64,000 bases of DNA from Omphiscola glabra (Eukaryota; Mollusca; Gastropoda; Lymnaeidae): positions 30,041,815 through 30,105,814 of the forward strand of contig OZ024794.1 of NCBI GenBank assembly GCA_964017045.1. Direction: 5' to 3'. Each line of letters starts with the position of its first letter. The first letter of the stretch is position 1. This document shows positions 50,601 through 63,000 of the stretch, piece by piece. A program made the position numbers and the translations under genes. A model generated the notes under the pieces. The model worked only from the letters and a program-made list of their open reading frames with translations, was not told where the DNA came from and did no database searches.

Positions 50601-52375
50601 AAATATGCACCGGTACATTTGACTTCTTTAATTAAGAAAATTTAAAGTTTGAATTTTTTATTTCATAAAACTGGTAAAATTATTAATTTGCATGTCTACC
50701 ACTTGTAACAAGTCAGAATGATTAAAGAATTTATTTCATAAAGTAGAATGTATACTGTGTTCGGAGGCTATACTATAAAGTTATTCCTAATTGATTATGA
50801 GATTTCTAAATACTCACCAAATTGTAGGTCCGATGATACTTTATGCCTTGTTCAGAGTTATCCAATGTCTTTAAATCTGTTCAAGGCTACTGCCCAGTGT
50901 GCCCCGATTGACCTGTCCAGGGTTGATCAAGCTGCAACTAATGGAATCGTACATGTTCTCAATGGAGTCATGTTACCACCTGCTGGAAATATTGTCCAGG
51001 TCCTCGTCGAGTGTCCGAAGTTCACAACGCTTGTTACAGCTGTTAAAGCTGCTGGCCTAGTTGATGCACTCAGTAGTAAGATATTTTCTAAATCTAGTGA
51101 AGTGTAAATGCCAGCAATAATTTCAGATCTAAATATGTTAGTGCTGGAGCTATATTTAAATTTTAATCCTGGCATTAGCATTAATTTGTATGACATTAAA
51201 AGTGTAACATAGAAATGGATTATTTCAAATTAATTGAACAGGCGATGGTCCTTTCACTCTTTTTGCACCTACTGACAAAGCCTTCAAGAAGTTGCCACCC
51301 CAAGTCCTTGACAACCTTCTGAAGAATGTCACTGCCTTAACAAGTAAGAGCTCTAACTTTTCATTTGAAAAATCTTTAAGAGGGTACATAGGAGTTGTTC
51401 AAGATAGCTCTTGAAACAGAAGAATCGGTTGCTCCTCAAATCTGTATTTGATAATATAATTTTTAATTATTGGACCCTTTTCACCATAGGTTGGTTCTTC
51501 ATAAGGTGTTAATAAATAGCTGGAACTAGAAAGGTAGTCATCTTCATGGCTTTTTGTAATTTTATTTCCCCACCCGATGTAGAAGTATGAATTAATTTAT
51601 TTTTCCTTGTAATTCAGGAGTACTAGAGTACCATGTTGTCGCTGGAACCTTTTGCAGTGCTAGTCTCTTCAACAGTGATGTTCCCACTCTGGCCAAAGAC
51701 ACCATTAAAATTGAGATAAATGGAGGTGGGTTGGACACATTATAGTAATACTAATAGAATAAAAAATATTTCCTTTTCCTTCCCATTCCTATTCTACTTA
51801 TAGTCATATGCAAACACTTTTTAAAAAATTTGCTTTTCAGTTATATTCTGTGCCCCCACTGGTTTTTTATTCTTCAGGTCTTTTGAAACAATTAACATTT
51901 TTGAGAGTTAAGTATGACTCCCATTTTCATTTAGGTCTTAATTTTTAAAATAGCTGATGTAAATCATTGAAAAATCCCTCTCACTCTCATGGATGTTTGC
52001 TGATCATTTTACTATCTTTACTGCTCTTAATTAACAGGATATGCTGGTATTGGTAAGCGCTCAATATTATTTTTATTATATTTCAGGCAAAGTCACAGTC
52101 AACAATGCCAGAGTTCTTGTAGCAGACGGCAGTGTCATCAATGGAGTGGTACATGCAATTGACCAAGTTCTCCTTCCACCCAATTTAGTCGGCTAAAATT
52201 ATATTTGAAACCTTCTCTCAATTTTATTCAAAATTCCACTTATTCTTTTTATACTTGTTTAGCATTTATGAAACATGGAATGTTTTTTGTTCAATATATT
52301 AAGAACTAGTCTTTTTAAATTGGATAAATTTACTTTGTACTGTTTATTTAAAATAAATTAACAAAAAAATTCTTG
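47657..52375 (+). CDS. Secreted two-domain fasciclin (FAS1) protein
   Basis: Extracellular adhesion-type protein of the TGFBI/periostin-like FAS1 superfamily. Coding exons: 48,668-48,724; 49,004-49,163; 49,845-50,068; 50,886-51,075; 51,242-51,343; 51,618-51,725; 52,087-52,196 (stop TAA). They join in frame to 316 residues. A signal peptide ([17 protein letters not shown]) is followed by two FAS1 domains, about 30-180 and 182-315. Each shows its conserved H1 box (GPFTLFAPT), the Tyr-His pair (108-109, 249-250) and the NG-V/I-V-H box ([21 protein letters not shown]). Asn-Val-Thr glycosylation sites are at 98 and 239. There is no EMI domain, GPI signal or transmembrane segment, so it is much shorter than TGFBI. 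The 5' UTR has an acceptor at 48,640 and a proposed leader exon 47,657-47,679. The feature ends at an estimated cleavage site. Ligand and tissue are unknown. Confidence 0.92.
48196..48488. mobile_element. hAT-like element in the 5' UTR intron
   Basis: A 293-bp segment with ends CAGTTCTCAACCC and GATTGAGAACCACTG. The ends resemble those of family B, but the interior differs. No matched 8-bp flank. Confidence 0.55.
52352..52357 (+). terminator. Polyadenylation signal of the fasciclin gene
   Basis: AATAAA 156 bp after the stop codon at 52,194-52,196. It is the first canonical hexamer downstream. Confidence 0.6.
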
Positions 52376-52756
52376 GACTTGTTCAAATCTTCAAATTGTA
52401 AAATGTATTATAGTTCTAGCAATGGTGACAACTGGAGAAATGATGTGCAACTGAACAAATATGGAACATGAACATAAATTCAGGCCAGTGACCCAAGCAA
52501 AACATGTTGCTGTATTGGGGTTTCCTGACCATCTGGTGTTGCCCATTACTTCAACTGGTCATTAATTTGTTAAAACTGCTTGGCATGTTGCTTTTTACCG
52601 TTTCTGAATTCTTAGAGCAAATTGAAAACTTTAGGTGTACACTTTGTTTACGTTCACCAAATTTAAGTTTAAGGATATGAATAGTTACACCAGAAGATGT
52701 AGATATTCTTCTATGTTTTGAGGGCCGACGATCAATGAATTGATCATTATGGCTCC

Positions 52757-52937
52757 CAGGGCCGACCCTAACGATTGCGGGGCCCTATGCGAAACGGATT
52801 GCGCGGGGCATATTCTGGGTAGAGGATAAGGATAATAAGTGAAAATTAAGATTTTGTATTAGAAAATAAATTTGGGGCGGGGCCTATGAAAGTGCGGGGC
52901 GCACTGCGGCTGCATAGGTTGCCTAAGGCCGGCCCTG
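52757..52937. mobile_element. hAT MITE, family C, intact target duplication
   Basis: A 181-bp element with ends CAGGGCCGACCCTAACG and AAGGCCGGCCCTG, flanked by perfect 8-bp duplications ATGGCTCC (52,749-52,756 and 52,938-52,945). Non-coding, rich in GCGGGGC words. Confidence 0.9.
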
Positions 52938-52959
52938 ATGGCTCCTTTGGTTCAGAGGG

Positions 52960-54137
52960 GTTCGCGATGTTAATGTGCGTGGTTTTCAAGGGGATAATTC
53001 ACTGGTTGCTAGACAGGAGGCAATAGCCGCGAATGTGTCAAGTGTAGTCGCCTCAACTGTTGCTTTTGGAAGCTTGTTCCAGTCCCTTGTCTTTGGCAGG
53101 AATGAGGAGCTCTTGTACCGAGTACTTGTCTTCGCTGTCTAGGGGGGAGATTGACGAGTTTCTGTTTGATACTGGAGCAGTGGACCAGCCCATTTTTGAT
53201 TTTGTACAACATGGAGAGCCTAGATAGTCGTCGTCGTTCTTCCAATGTTGATCAGCCTAATGTTTCCAGCATGCTGCCAACACTCGATGCTCTTTTGGGT
53301 AAATGGCTCCCGCGGCCGGTTAAAGGCCTTTTCTTTCACGCTTGAGTTGCTGATCTTTAGATTTCGCCTTAGAAACCCCAGGGTCTTGTTTGCCCAGTTG
53401 CACACATTGTTAATGTGCTCGTCCCAGCGGACTTTATGGACGGTAACACCTAGGTACTTGAAGGAGGTAACTGGCTCTAGAATATGGCCATGCAATTCGT
53501 AAGAGTGGCGTAGAGGGGATCTGCTTCTGGAGACTGACAGTGTCTGGCACTTGACGGGATGAAATACCATGTCCCAGCTCATCTCTCACTCGGCTAACCG
53601 ATGGAGGTCCTGTTGCAGCTGGTCCTGGTCAGAACTGTTGGTGATCGTCCTATACACCGCCATGTCATCTGCGAACAGTCTTGCTTGGGAGGTCAGCTTC
53701 TCGGGCAGGTCATAGATATATGCTAGGAACAAATAGGGGCCTAGCACAGAGCCCTGGGGGACCCCTGACTTAACAACGAAAAATGAGGAGGTTGTGCCGT
53801 CTACCACTACAGCCTGGCATCAGTTGCTGAGGAAGCTAGAGATCCATGTTTTGGTATTGCCTTGGACCCCATACCTCTGCAGTTTGTGTAATAGCAAACT
53901 ATGATTGACACAGTCAAATGCCTTTGAGAAGTCCAGTACAAGCACATCAGTTTGCTTGCTGTTCTCCAAATTGGTCGTCAAATCTTCAGCAAATTCAAGG
54001 AGTTGGGTCTCACATGATCTATTGTGCTTGATGTAGCTCCAGAAGCGCTTGTTCCTGACACCCTTGGCCGGAATATTTTCCTCTGAGAAGATGCCGCTCA
54101 AGTAGTTCCAGTAGGATCTGCGCAGATTTACCGGTAC
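52960..54137 (-). mobile_element. Broken LINE reverse transcriptase
   Basis: A non-LTR retrotransposon fragment of the Jockey/CR1 type. In order on the minus strand are KRFWSYIKHNR, RT motif A as LDFSKAFDCVNHSLL, motif B as SGVPQGSVLGPYLF, motif C as LFADDMAVY, WEMSWDMVFHPVKC, FKYLGVTV and LGFLRRNLK. A stop codon interrupts the frame at 53,820-53,822 and another at 53,586-53,588, both where Trp is expected. The frame shifts near 53,240. Between IKHNRS and the segment before motif A the N-terminal RT region is missing. The part after LRRNLKISN also appears deleted, since the usual region before the C-terminus is short. The 5' end is truncated, with no endonuclease. The copy cannot be active. 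Confidence 0.88.
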
Positions 54138-57100
54138 TTAATAAACATGGGTAGTCCGCGCCAAACGTCACCCCCTGCCATTTTAATACGCGATCTATCT
54201 GCAAGCCACATGGCATTACATTTTAAAATAAATAACTGAAATTTGGTTATAAGGCATTTATGTGCCACAAAAACAGGTTGTATGGATTTAAGGTAAATCT
54301 TTTTTTTATATCATATGTCCAGTTAAACAAAAAGAGCTTATTAATGAAGAAATGTGCAATACATCAGGCCAGCTCTTCCTAAACCATTATTATTTATATA
54401 TTCTATTACTATGGCTAGGCTGGTTTTTTTTTTAAGGAGCTGTAATGACACCATTTCAGCCAATAGATATACGTACCACTGTACTGTATCACTCATTACA
54501 CCGATCTCTCATAGATAGCATCTATATGCTTAATTGGTCATCTTGGGTTGAAGCAACCAACCTGTATTACCTATTAACACATAACCTTTTTTTCCCCAAG
54601 ACAGACTTTTCACTGCTGAAACATAGGAGCTAAATTTTTATACAGTAAAGGCTAAAGAGGCCTAAATACCCCATAAAAAATTATTAATGTTATTAATGTG
54701 AGATACCTCGGTAGACATATTTTTCACTACATTCTTAGTTTAGAACAATTGTGGATAAAGAAACTTTAAAAAATAAAATCAATGACATAATTTTTATTAA
54801 ATTTATCAGAACAACTTAAATAAGAGATGTTAATTCTGTCATTAGTCCAATTCTTTACTCGAGTCCAGTAAGTAGATCCTACAGTGACCACCCATTATCA
54901 TCACAATGGATCTGGATTAAGAAAGTTAACAGCAATAGTAAGTAAAAAAAGTAAAACACATCACCAGTATTTAAAAAATTTTGAAATTTAAAAATACCAG
55001 TTTTAAGATAATTATAATTTGCCTCAACAAGACAGAAATTAGAAAGCTCATGAAATAGACTGACAATGCTAGTGTTAAGAAGAGCACATGGGGTAATTTC
55101 AAAACTGATCACTGATAGCTTGTAATTTTTTTCCTGAAATATTATATAACAAGCTTAACTTACATATTTGATCACCAAAGACTCATTGGCCAGTAATTTT
55201 CAGTTAAACATGAAAGATTCAATGTAGGTCAAAGACTAAATCTGTCAGAATTGTTCCTAAAAAATACAAAATCATGTTTTTTAAACAATGCCTTAAAAAT
55301 GTAATTATTTAATATATTATAAATAAATCTTTTCATTTTTAAATGCTGAGGTATTTACAACATTCTGGAAGAGTAACAATGTTTATTTAAACTTGCAATA
55401 AACTGGATTTTTATTCTTCAGCTCTTTTATTCTTGCTATCTCACAAAATAATACTTTTGTCAAGTAATTTTTATGATAAAAGCTTTATGTTACTTCAGGC
55501 GTAAAACCAATCAATCTACAAAAAAATAATTATAAACTAATAAAATTATGTATTTTTTTAAAAACATACCGAAATAAAAAGATAACACTTAATACAAGTT
55601 AATTTGCTGCTTACAGCTGTTGTCTAAAGATGTTAGTGAAATTAATTTTTTTTAAAAATAAATGATGATTAATAATATTTAAAATTCTTTATGACAAGTT
55701 TGCTTACATAAAGATGACAATCAGAATTCATCTTTGATTTTCGTCCCTTCAAGATGTAAGCCAGTCTCAGGCAAAATGTGCCTGAAAAGAGTTAATTGTA
55801 TTCAGTTTAAATTTAAGGTTGTTGCACCCGTTTTTTTTTAAACTCCATTTCAGATTTAAGAATTTTTTACCTTAAAATTGTCAAGCTTTCTTATTATAAC
55901 TGTAAAAAGTTACTTATTATATATTATATGGATGATGACTTGAAAGTGAAAAAAATAACCACAACTTTACACATTATAAAAAGACCAGGGAAGTCTTACC
56001 TCTAGTCTTAAGTCTGAGTCCTGTCATATATTTCACAGCAGTAAAGTGATCTGTACATGTCAACAGTTGAAGATTGTCTTCTGTGTTAGTCTCTTTAAGA
56101 CTCATTTAACTAATTTTCATGGCAGGAATAGGTTTTTGCACCCAAATTTGTCTAGTCCAGTAGCAAGCACCATTATCTGTTTTACTCTATTTTGTTTAAA
56201 TATCTCATATCCAGCTGTTAAAATTTTGGTAAATTAACTTACCCTGTGCGTATATATTTCATTTATTTATAAGACAACATAAGATCCACAATATTGAGAC
56301 TGTTTACTACCAGAATGTAATATTGTTTTTTAAACTTCATGGACCAATATAAATGATTTATGATTATATTAAAAAATTAATAAATGACTTTCACTTGAAG
56401 GAATATATTTGTATATAACAAGAAGTTAAACAACATTGACATATTTTTATATTGGTCCGACTCATACTGAGGCTCATACTCATGAGAGTACACACTTATT
56501 TTTAAAAAAAGTAACTACTTTTTATACGTTCCATTATAAATTAACTACTTTGATAGAATTAAAGTAACTCTTTTTGTATGTGTCATTATAAATTGAACTA
56601 CTTTGATAGAATAAACTACAAATCAGCAACTTTTCTTTAAAGAAAAATTTTAAAAAATACAGTTATGAAAGACTGACAGAAATGAAGGACAACTTGAATT
56701 AAAAACATTCCATTATTTTCTTTTTTTATTACAACTAAAACAAAAATAACAATGTCACAACATTTAAAATAAAAGTAAGGTTCTCCAGGAAAGGTAAAAA
56801 CACCAAACGCAGAATGATGAAAATAGTTCTTAAAAAATTTGAAAATAAATTTAGATTTGAAAATAAATGTACACAATTTCCCCCAATGAAAAGCAAAAGT
56901 TTACTGTGATACAAAAATCACCCAACATTATGAAAAGCTATTCCTTTGAAAATTTTCAAACACATATTTTATTTCAAAACCCCCACATGAATGTCAAACA
57001 ATTAAATGCATTTGTTTACAACTATTTGCTATGACCTATTGGTTAATGATTGGGACAGATAATTAGATTCCTTTACTTTTGCAAGACAAGACAAGATGTG

Positions 57101-57448
57101 TTGTAAACATAGAAAAGACCTAAAGAAGTAAAGACTGGCGATAAAAAAGACGTTTTTAAATGGTACATTAAGACAACAGAAATTCTTTCAAGGTCAAAGG
57201 TTTAAATTTTATGTCTAATACACCGTCTTCAAGTTTTCTTGAAGTAAGAGAACAGCCTGTTAATTCTAGTCGTAAACTGTAGTTTTAATGCAGGTCTTCG
57301 TAATGTACTCTTTGGTCCGTTCATTTAGTCCTGTACGTTTTGTCTTCTTTGTCGGTCACCTGTTGTTTAAAGGAAAGAGCAAACTGATTCGTCAACAATT
57401 CAAAGTCTAGTAAGAAAAAATATATTTGTTAAATTCAGTTTCTTAGTT
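54138..57448. other. Intergenic, nothing recognised
   Basis: About 3.3 kb of very AT-rich unique DNA. Near 56,500-56,600 there is a short two-copy repeat of AACTACTTTGATAGAAT. No splice-consistent open frame or RNA gene seen. Confidence 0.5.
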
Positions 57449-57536
57449 CAGGGGTTCTTAACCTTTGTACTGTATCCCCTCTTCTTTGTCCGAAAGTCAT
57501 CAATTATGTCCCCATTATTTCTATTAAGAACCCCTG
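57449..57536. mobile_element. Short MITE, 88 bp
   Basis: Ends CAGGGGTTCTTAACC and ATTAAGAACCCCTG form 13-14 bp inverted repeats. No clear target duplication. The end pattern is hAT-like. Confidence 0.55.
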
Positions 57537-58103
57537 CTCTAGAAAGATTTGAATGCATGTGCTAAAGCTAACAATATTTTAGAACATTAGAATAGACAGG
57601 TAAACTAATCTCAGGATGCCATTACTAACACCAATTTGATGTTGGACATTTTTATAAAGTCAAAGCTTCAATTTTTTAAATAAAACCCTGATTATCTAAT
57701 AAATTTATTCTTTATGTTACTATCAAACCCCAGAATTGAAATTAAAATTCATAACATAAGCAGTTTTTTTATTTAGAACCAGGTAATTCTTTATAGGGAC
57801 ACTAAAAATTAAATGCACTTTGACCAGCTCATTTTCATTAGGGAGTTACTTTTATATTTCATTTAAAAATTGTATTCTGACCACTGAAATGTGTATGGGT
57901 CGGCAGAGAAAGTGAAATCAGTAATAATTTCATTAGGTCCAAAGTACTACATAATATTTTTTAAAAGTTGCAAATTTATGTCAGCCCAAAATAATTAGAA
58001 AGTGTGTACAGGTAATCTAATTGTTCAGAGAATAAATGATGCTAAAAAATACTCAAGTGCAGTAAAGAACTGCAATTATTTGAAATTATAACATGTATTA
58101 GAT

Positions 58104-58458
58104 CAAGGGTGGGCAAACATTTTGTGCGGAGGGCCACATTGACAAAGTTAAAGCTATTGGGGGGCAGCATGTATATTATGTCCAATTTTTAAATATCGAT
58201 AAACATTTCCCTATATTAAAATCGGTAGTTTCGCATTTTAGCATTACATGACAAAGGTCAAGGACTGTTTTAAAAAATAGAAAATTAGAAAGAAATTTGA
58301 TCAAAAATGTTTTAAAAATCATAACGGTGCATGAAATTCTGTAAAATTCAACAAAATAACTTAAAAACAAAGTAATTTTTTTAAATTTCTAAATGCCTTC
58401 GAGGGCCACATAATATCAGTTGCCGGGCCGCATGCGGCCCGTAGTTTGCCCACCCCTG
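58104..58458. mobile_element. hAT-type element, 355 bp, intact target duplication
   Basis: Ends CAAGGGTGGGCAAAC and GTTTGCCCACCCCTG are flanked by perfect 8-bp duplications TATTAGAT (58,096-58,103 and 58,459-58,466). Sub-terminal GAGGGCCACA occurs near both ends. Non-autonomous. Confidence 0.92.
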
Positions 58459-58629
58459 TATTAGATGCTTAGACATTCTAAGAAATCATCAAGAAATTTT
58501 TTTAAAGTATATTTTGTAATAGTATAGCCTAGGATAATGATCTGTTGGAACTGTTTCCACTTCAATCATTTTAGTCTCACCACTTAAGCAAACTACACAA
58601 CTATTTATAATTTTTAACTAGAATCCTGG

Positions 58630-58817
58630 AATGTTTAATTTGCAGTCTTATTGACAATATAAATACATTTCTACATTTGCATTGCTTTGCTGTAAGAATC
58701 TATTCACTACTAATAAGGTTTAACTAGAATCTTATAGTAGTGAATATATTCTTACAGCAAAGCAATGCAAATGTAGAAATGCATTTAAATTGTCATTAAG
58801 ATTGCAAATTAAACATT
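58630..58817. repeat. 188-bp inverted repeat (foldback)
   Basis: Two arms of about 88 nt, roughly 90% complementary by eye, at 58,630-58,717 and 58,731-58,817 around a 13-nt spacer. Each arm holds ATTTGCATTGCTTTGCTGTA or its complement. Neither end shows the usual hAT or TTAA signature. It may be a foldback MITE or a long hairpin RNA source. Confidence 0.85.
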
Positions 58818-59169
58818 TTAGAATAACCCTCCCATCAAAAGCAGCTTTGAACAATAACTTTTTATCTAGCAGATATAAATTAAACAGCCAGGTTGTTAAA
58901 CATGATTAGAACTGGTGACCTTTAATATTAAAAGCAATGCTTAGTTAAATTAATGAAATAAAAATGAATAAATATTGTGTTGTCTTTGAGATTAATTAAA
59001 TGTGTATATGTGATTATCGGGTGAGAACATTAATAGCTCCCTGGGGGCAAGAGTTGGGTAAAATGAGGCAAATCATAAAGTCTTGTTTCTTATATTTTTT
59101 AAATAGCATCTCTGGTACATTTTTCTTTAGGAAAACCACATTTTTAAAACTGGTTTTTATCTTTTCCTA

Positions 59170-59648
59170 TTAACTCATTCCCAACAGTTGCGACTAAATG
59201 TGTCCCTTGGGGGGTTTTGCTGGCGCAGAGCGACACACCTCTCATTTTTAGTTAATAATAGCAATGAAATCTCGATTCCTTTTGAGATTTTCGGCGATGG
59301 TGTGATTCTGCATTATTTTAATATAAAAACCAGAAGTTTTAATTCGTTTCACTTTAAAACTACGTGTGCTTTAGTGTGGCGCATCTCTATCTAGCATATG
59401 TTCGTCCAAGGTGCCAAAAATCAATTTTTTGGCCATTGTTCATTATTTTTTCTCTGCTAATGTTATATTTTTTATTAAACCGTATTCATTTTTTTATGCA
59501 TTTGTCCTTAATTCATTAACATTTATTAATATTTAGCAGCTTAAAAAAATATTTTAAAAATGTAAATCAGTTTCAAAACGGAGTTACTTCTCTTTCTCAG
59601 GAATATAAATTAAGTAAGGAAGTAGCACTGCAGGAAGGAATGAGTTAA
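59170..59648. mobile_element. piggyBac-like MITE 1
   Basis: TTAA at 59,170-59,173 is followed by CTCATTCC, and GGAATGAG precedes TTAA at 59,645-59,648. The tetranucleotide duplication with short inverted termini is the piggyBac pattern. The interior is non-coding. Confidence 0.65.
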
Positions 59649-59931
59649 CTCCCTCCTGCCTAAACTACATTATTTAAGCTTTTTAATAATAGTCACATGA
59701 GCTTGGAAAGCAACACTAAACTTTAAACTCTTTTTACTTTGCAAAAAAAAAAAGAAAGAAAGATTTGTATTTCTTCAAAAAGAAGAGTGATATTATCAGA
59801 ATAACAGTAAACTTTAGCAGTGTGGGAGTTAAGTTGCTAATCACCCTGAACAAACAAATGAAAGGAGCAGATGTAAGGTGAATGGGAATGCAGTAGGACA
59901 AAAAGCAGAGATATAGGCAGGAGTGAGTTAA
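59645..59931. mobile_element. piggyBac-like MITE 2, abutting MITE 1
   Basis: TTAACTCCCTCCTGCCTA at the left and TAGGCAGGAGTGAGTTAA at the right form 18-bp near-perfect inverted repeats including the TTAA. The left TTAA is the same one that ends MITE 1. Confidence 0.75.
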
Positions 59932-60097
59932 AAATATAAACAAATTAGAGTCAGCATTAATAGGGGCTATAAGTGTAACAAGGAAGAAAATGGATTCTTT
60001 ATGTTTAAGTATAGTAAGTTTTCTTTATAAAACAAATGAAAGCCCGTTTAAACCCCAAAATTTGAAAAGTCTAACATTTTTAGATAAAATAAATACC

Positions 60098-63000
60098 TTA
60101 CAGTCTCTGCTTCTTTGATGGTCCCTCATCTCCTTGCAATCCTCCATGGACTGGGTGGGGTTTGGGTGGTTCTGCCTCTAAGACTTTCATTTTCTGACCA
60201 GCCAAAGTTTGGCCATGGAGTGTTTCAATGGCTTTCATGGCACAGTCTTTTGAAGCATACTTTGCATAACCATAATTGCGGCCTGAACAATTTAAAAAAA
60301 AAAAATTTAACAATATTTTTTTTAAAGAATCAAATATCTTATGCACTGAGCATTTTACTGAATATTAAAAGTCTAAATGTTATTTCCTTAAATAAATTGA
60401 TATTATTAATAGTAAAGAAATTAAGTTTATCACATCTATATGATGTACCTGAAAGTAAATACACATCTATCAGATTCCCAAAACGACAAAACGCATCCTT
60501 CAATACACGTTCTGACACGCCAGAAGGTTGACAGACAATAAAAAGTCTTTGTGCCAGATTTTTTCCATCATCAGCAACAGTAGGTTGTGGAGGAGGAAGG
60601 GGGATGTTGCAGTAAGAAACTCTTTCTTTGCGGCCATCTCCAACAGACCCCACCGCACCACCACTTGCAAAGTTAAGCAGGTTATGTGGGTTAATGCCAG
60701 CTTTTTCCAAAATCATTGCAGCCTATATTGAAAAATATTATTTAATTATATTATAAAATTCATTAATCATATTTTTAACATTTTAAATCAGAAAAAGAGT
60801 ATAAATAAATTAAATTAAACATTATGTCTGCAAATTCAATAAGAAATAAGACCAGCAATTTACCTTTTGTCTTATATCCAATGATTCAACAGGACTTGCA
60901 CCTGGAGCATTATATGATCCCAATGAGCTGGAAATGATAAAAGCATTGCAATGTAAAAGTTCTAAAAGAGTTAAGAAATTATTAACAATAAGTTTTAATT
61001 AATACATATTGAAAACAGTAGTACATTCATTCTAAAATTGAGTATCTATAATATTACATACAAATATGCTTGCCAAAAAATTCCACTTAAAATATAAAAA
61101 AGATTGAAGTAATTTTTAATATTTTGAACACAACCAATACATATGGACCTGTTACTGGTAATAAGGTCATACAACAAATGAATTATTTAATATATAATGA
61201 GACTGTTGTTTTAAAAAGGTCACCAATGATCCTAGAAAAGGTGATTACAAAGATGTTCCTTGCTTGCTCTTAATTCAAAATACACCTTACTATATGCTTT
61301 TTACAGCGTTGGTAAAATTGTGGTAAAAGTAAGAAAGCTAAAAAGACGAAAATGATGCCTTACAACAAACTCCCCCAACAAAAAACAAAAAAGTTGCCCT
61401 TTTTGATCCGTAAATGCTTTAGGTTGATTGTAGCCATGTATAATGGTTACAATAAAACAATATGAAAACCCATTTTTAAATCCAATTTCACTTGAAATTT
61501 AAGGGCTGGCTAACAATCTCAAAGATAAAAAGGTTAATTGCCTCAATGACATACTTGGCGAATTGGGAAAAGCCTTTATTATCCACATTCATTGGAAATT
61601 CTTGCCTCATTGACTCATCAGCCATTTGAACATGCAATGGACTGCCAAGTGGGTATTCAAAACCATTGAGTTTATCTCTGGCATAACCTGCACACTGAGG
61701 GCTGCTGTAGCGAGCATAGGCTAGACCTAGATGATAAAGTTTTAAAATTGCCTTAGAAGAAGTTACGTTAATTTCAACAAATGCAAAGGCTAAATTTTAA
61801 ATAATTGAATGCATGTTATAAAAACAAACAGTTCCACAGAAGTCAGGTGTTTTTAAAAGCTCAGTCATATTGTATAGGTCAAGAAAAAGAAAATAAAGTA
61901 TGAGGTGTTCGATTTTGGACAATTAATACCATATGACAGGCATCATTAAAATATCAGTTTTTGAAGTAAGTATAAAAAAAGATAATATAAAATATAATAA
62001 AATATGTTGTTTTCCTTTATTGGAGAAAATAATTACATACCAGTTGTCTCATTGAGGTCACAGTACTCCATTCCTGGAATAAGATTGAAAAGTTTTGAAA
62101 GGTAGCCTTGAGTCAATCCAATTGGAGCCTGTATAATTAAGCGAGATCCAGAGCTTGTTGGGTAATCTGCAAGAATGTCCATGGGTCCAGTACCAATGTG
62201 GTGATAGCCTGTAAAATTTTAAATTGAAGAAAAACAAATCATTTAACCAATGACAAACATTTTTATAAATTATAAATACCAAATATAAATATAGAAATTT
62301 AATTTTTTTAAAAGAATTATGTAATCACAACTTTTAAACGATTCAATCTTCATAAAAAGATTTTTTCACATGAAAATTAAAAAATTAATACATACCAGGT
62401 CCTGGAAATCCAATATCTGGATATAAGTACCCAGGTGGGTGAATCTCATCTTCATACATTCTTTTTTGACCTATGGAAGATATACAGTATGGCTCATGTT
62501 TAAATTTGAGATTGCAATATTATTATAAATAATGTAATCAAATAAAAACATTTATTTTAAAGCACATAATTTTGAAACATGCTAAAATTTTGGAAATATG
62601 CTGATAATGTTGGAATCAGATGTTGTCCCTTTGAAACAAAAGCCTCACTTATTTGAATTATTTCCAAATGAAATAGATTTTGATGATGATCTTGATGGCA
62701 TTACTCATAGTAGTGAGGAACATTCTGTGAAACATGCTGATGAATTTGATTTATTTACTTTTAAAAGAAATTTGTAGACTGCCAATGAATTTTTATTATT
62801 TCTATAAACTAAATCACTTAATTTTTTTTAACTGAAAGAATATAGTTGTCTGTGTCTGAAAACACATTTAAATGATAAATAGGACCCAAGTGTCATTGTG
62901 GGTGTGAGGTGAAGGCAGAAAAACAGTTGAACCATTGTACTCATTGTAAAGTCATGATCATCTTATATAGTTCACAAAATTCCAAAATTCATTCCTGTAT

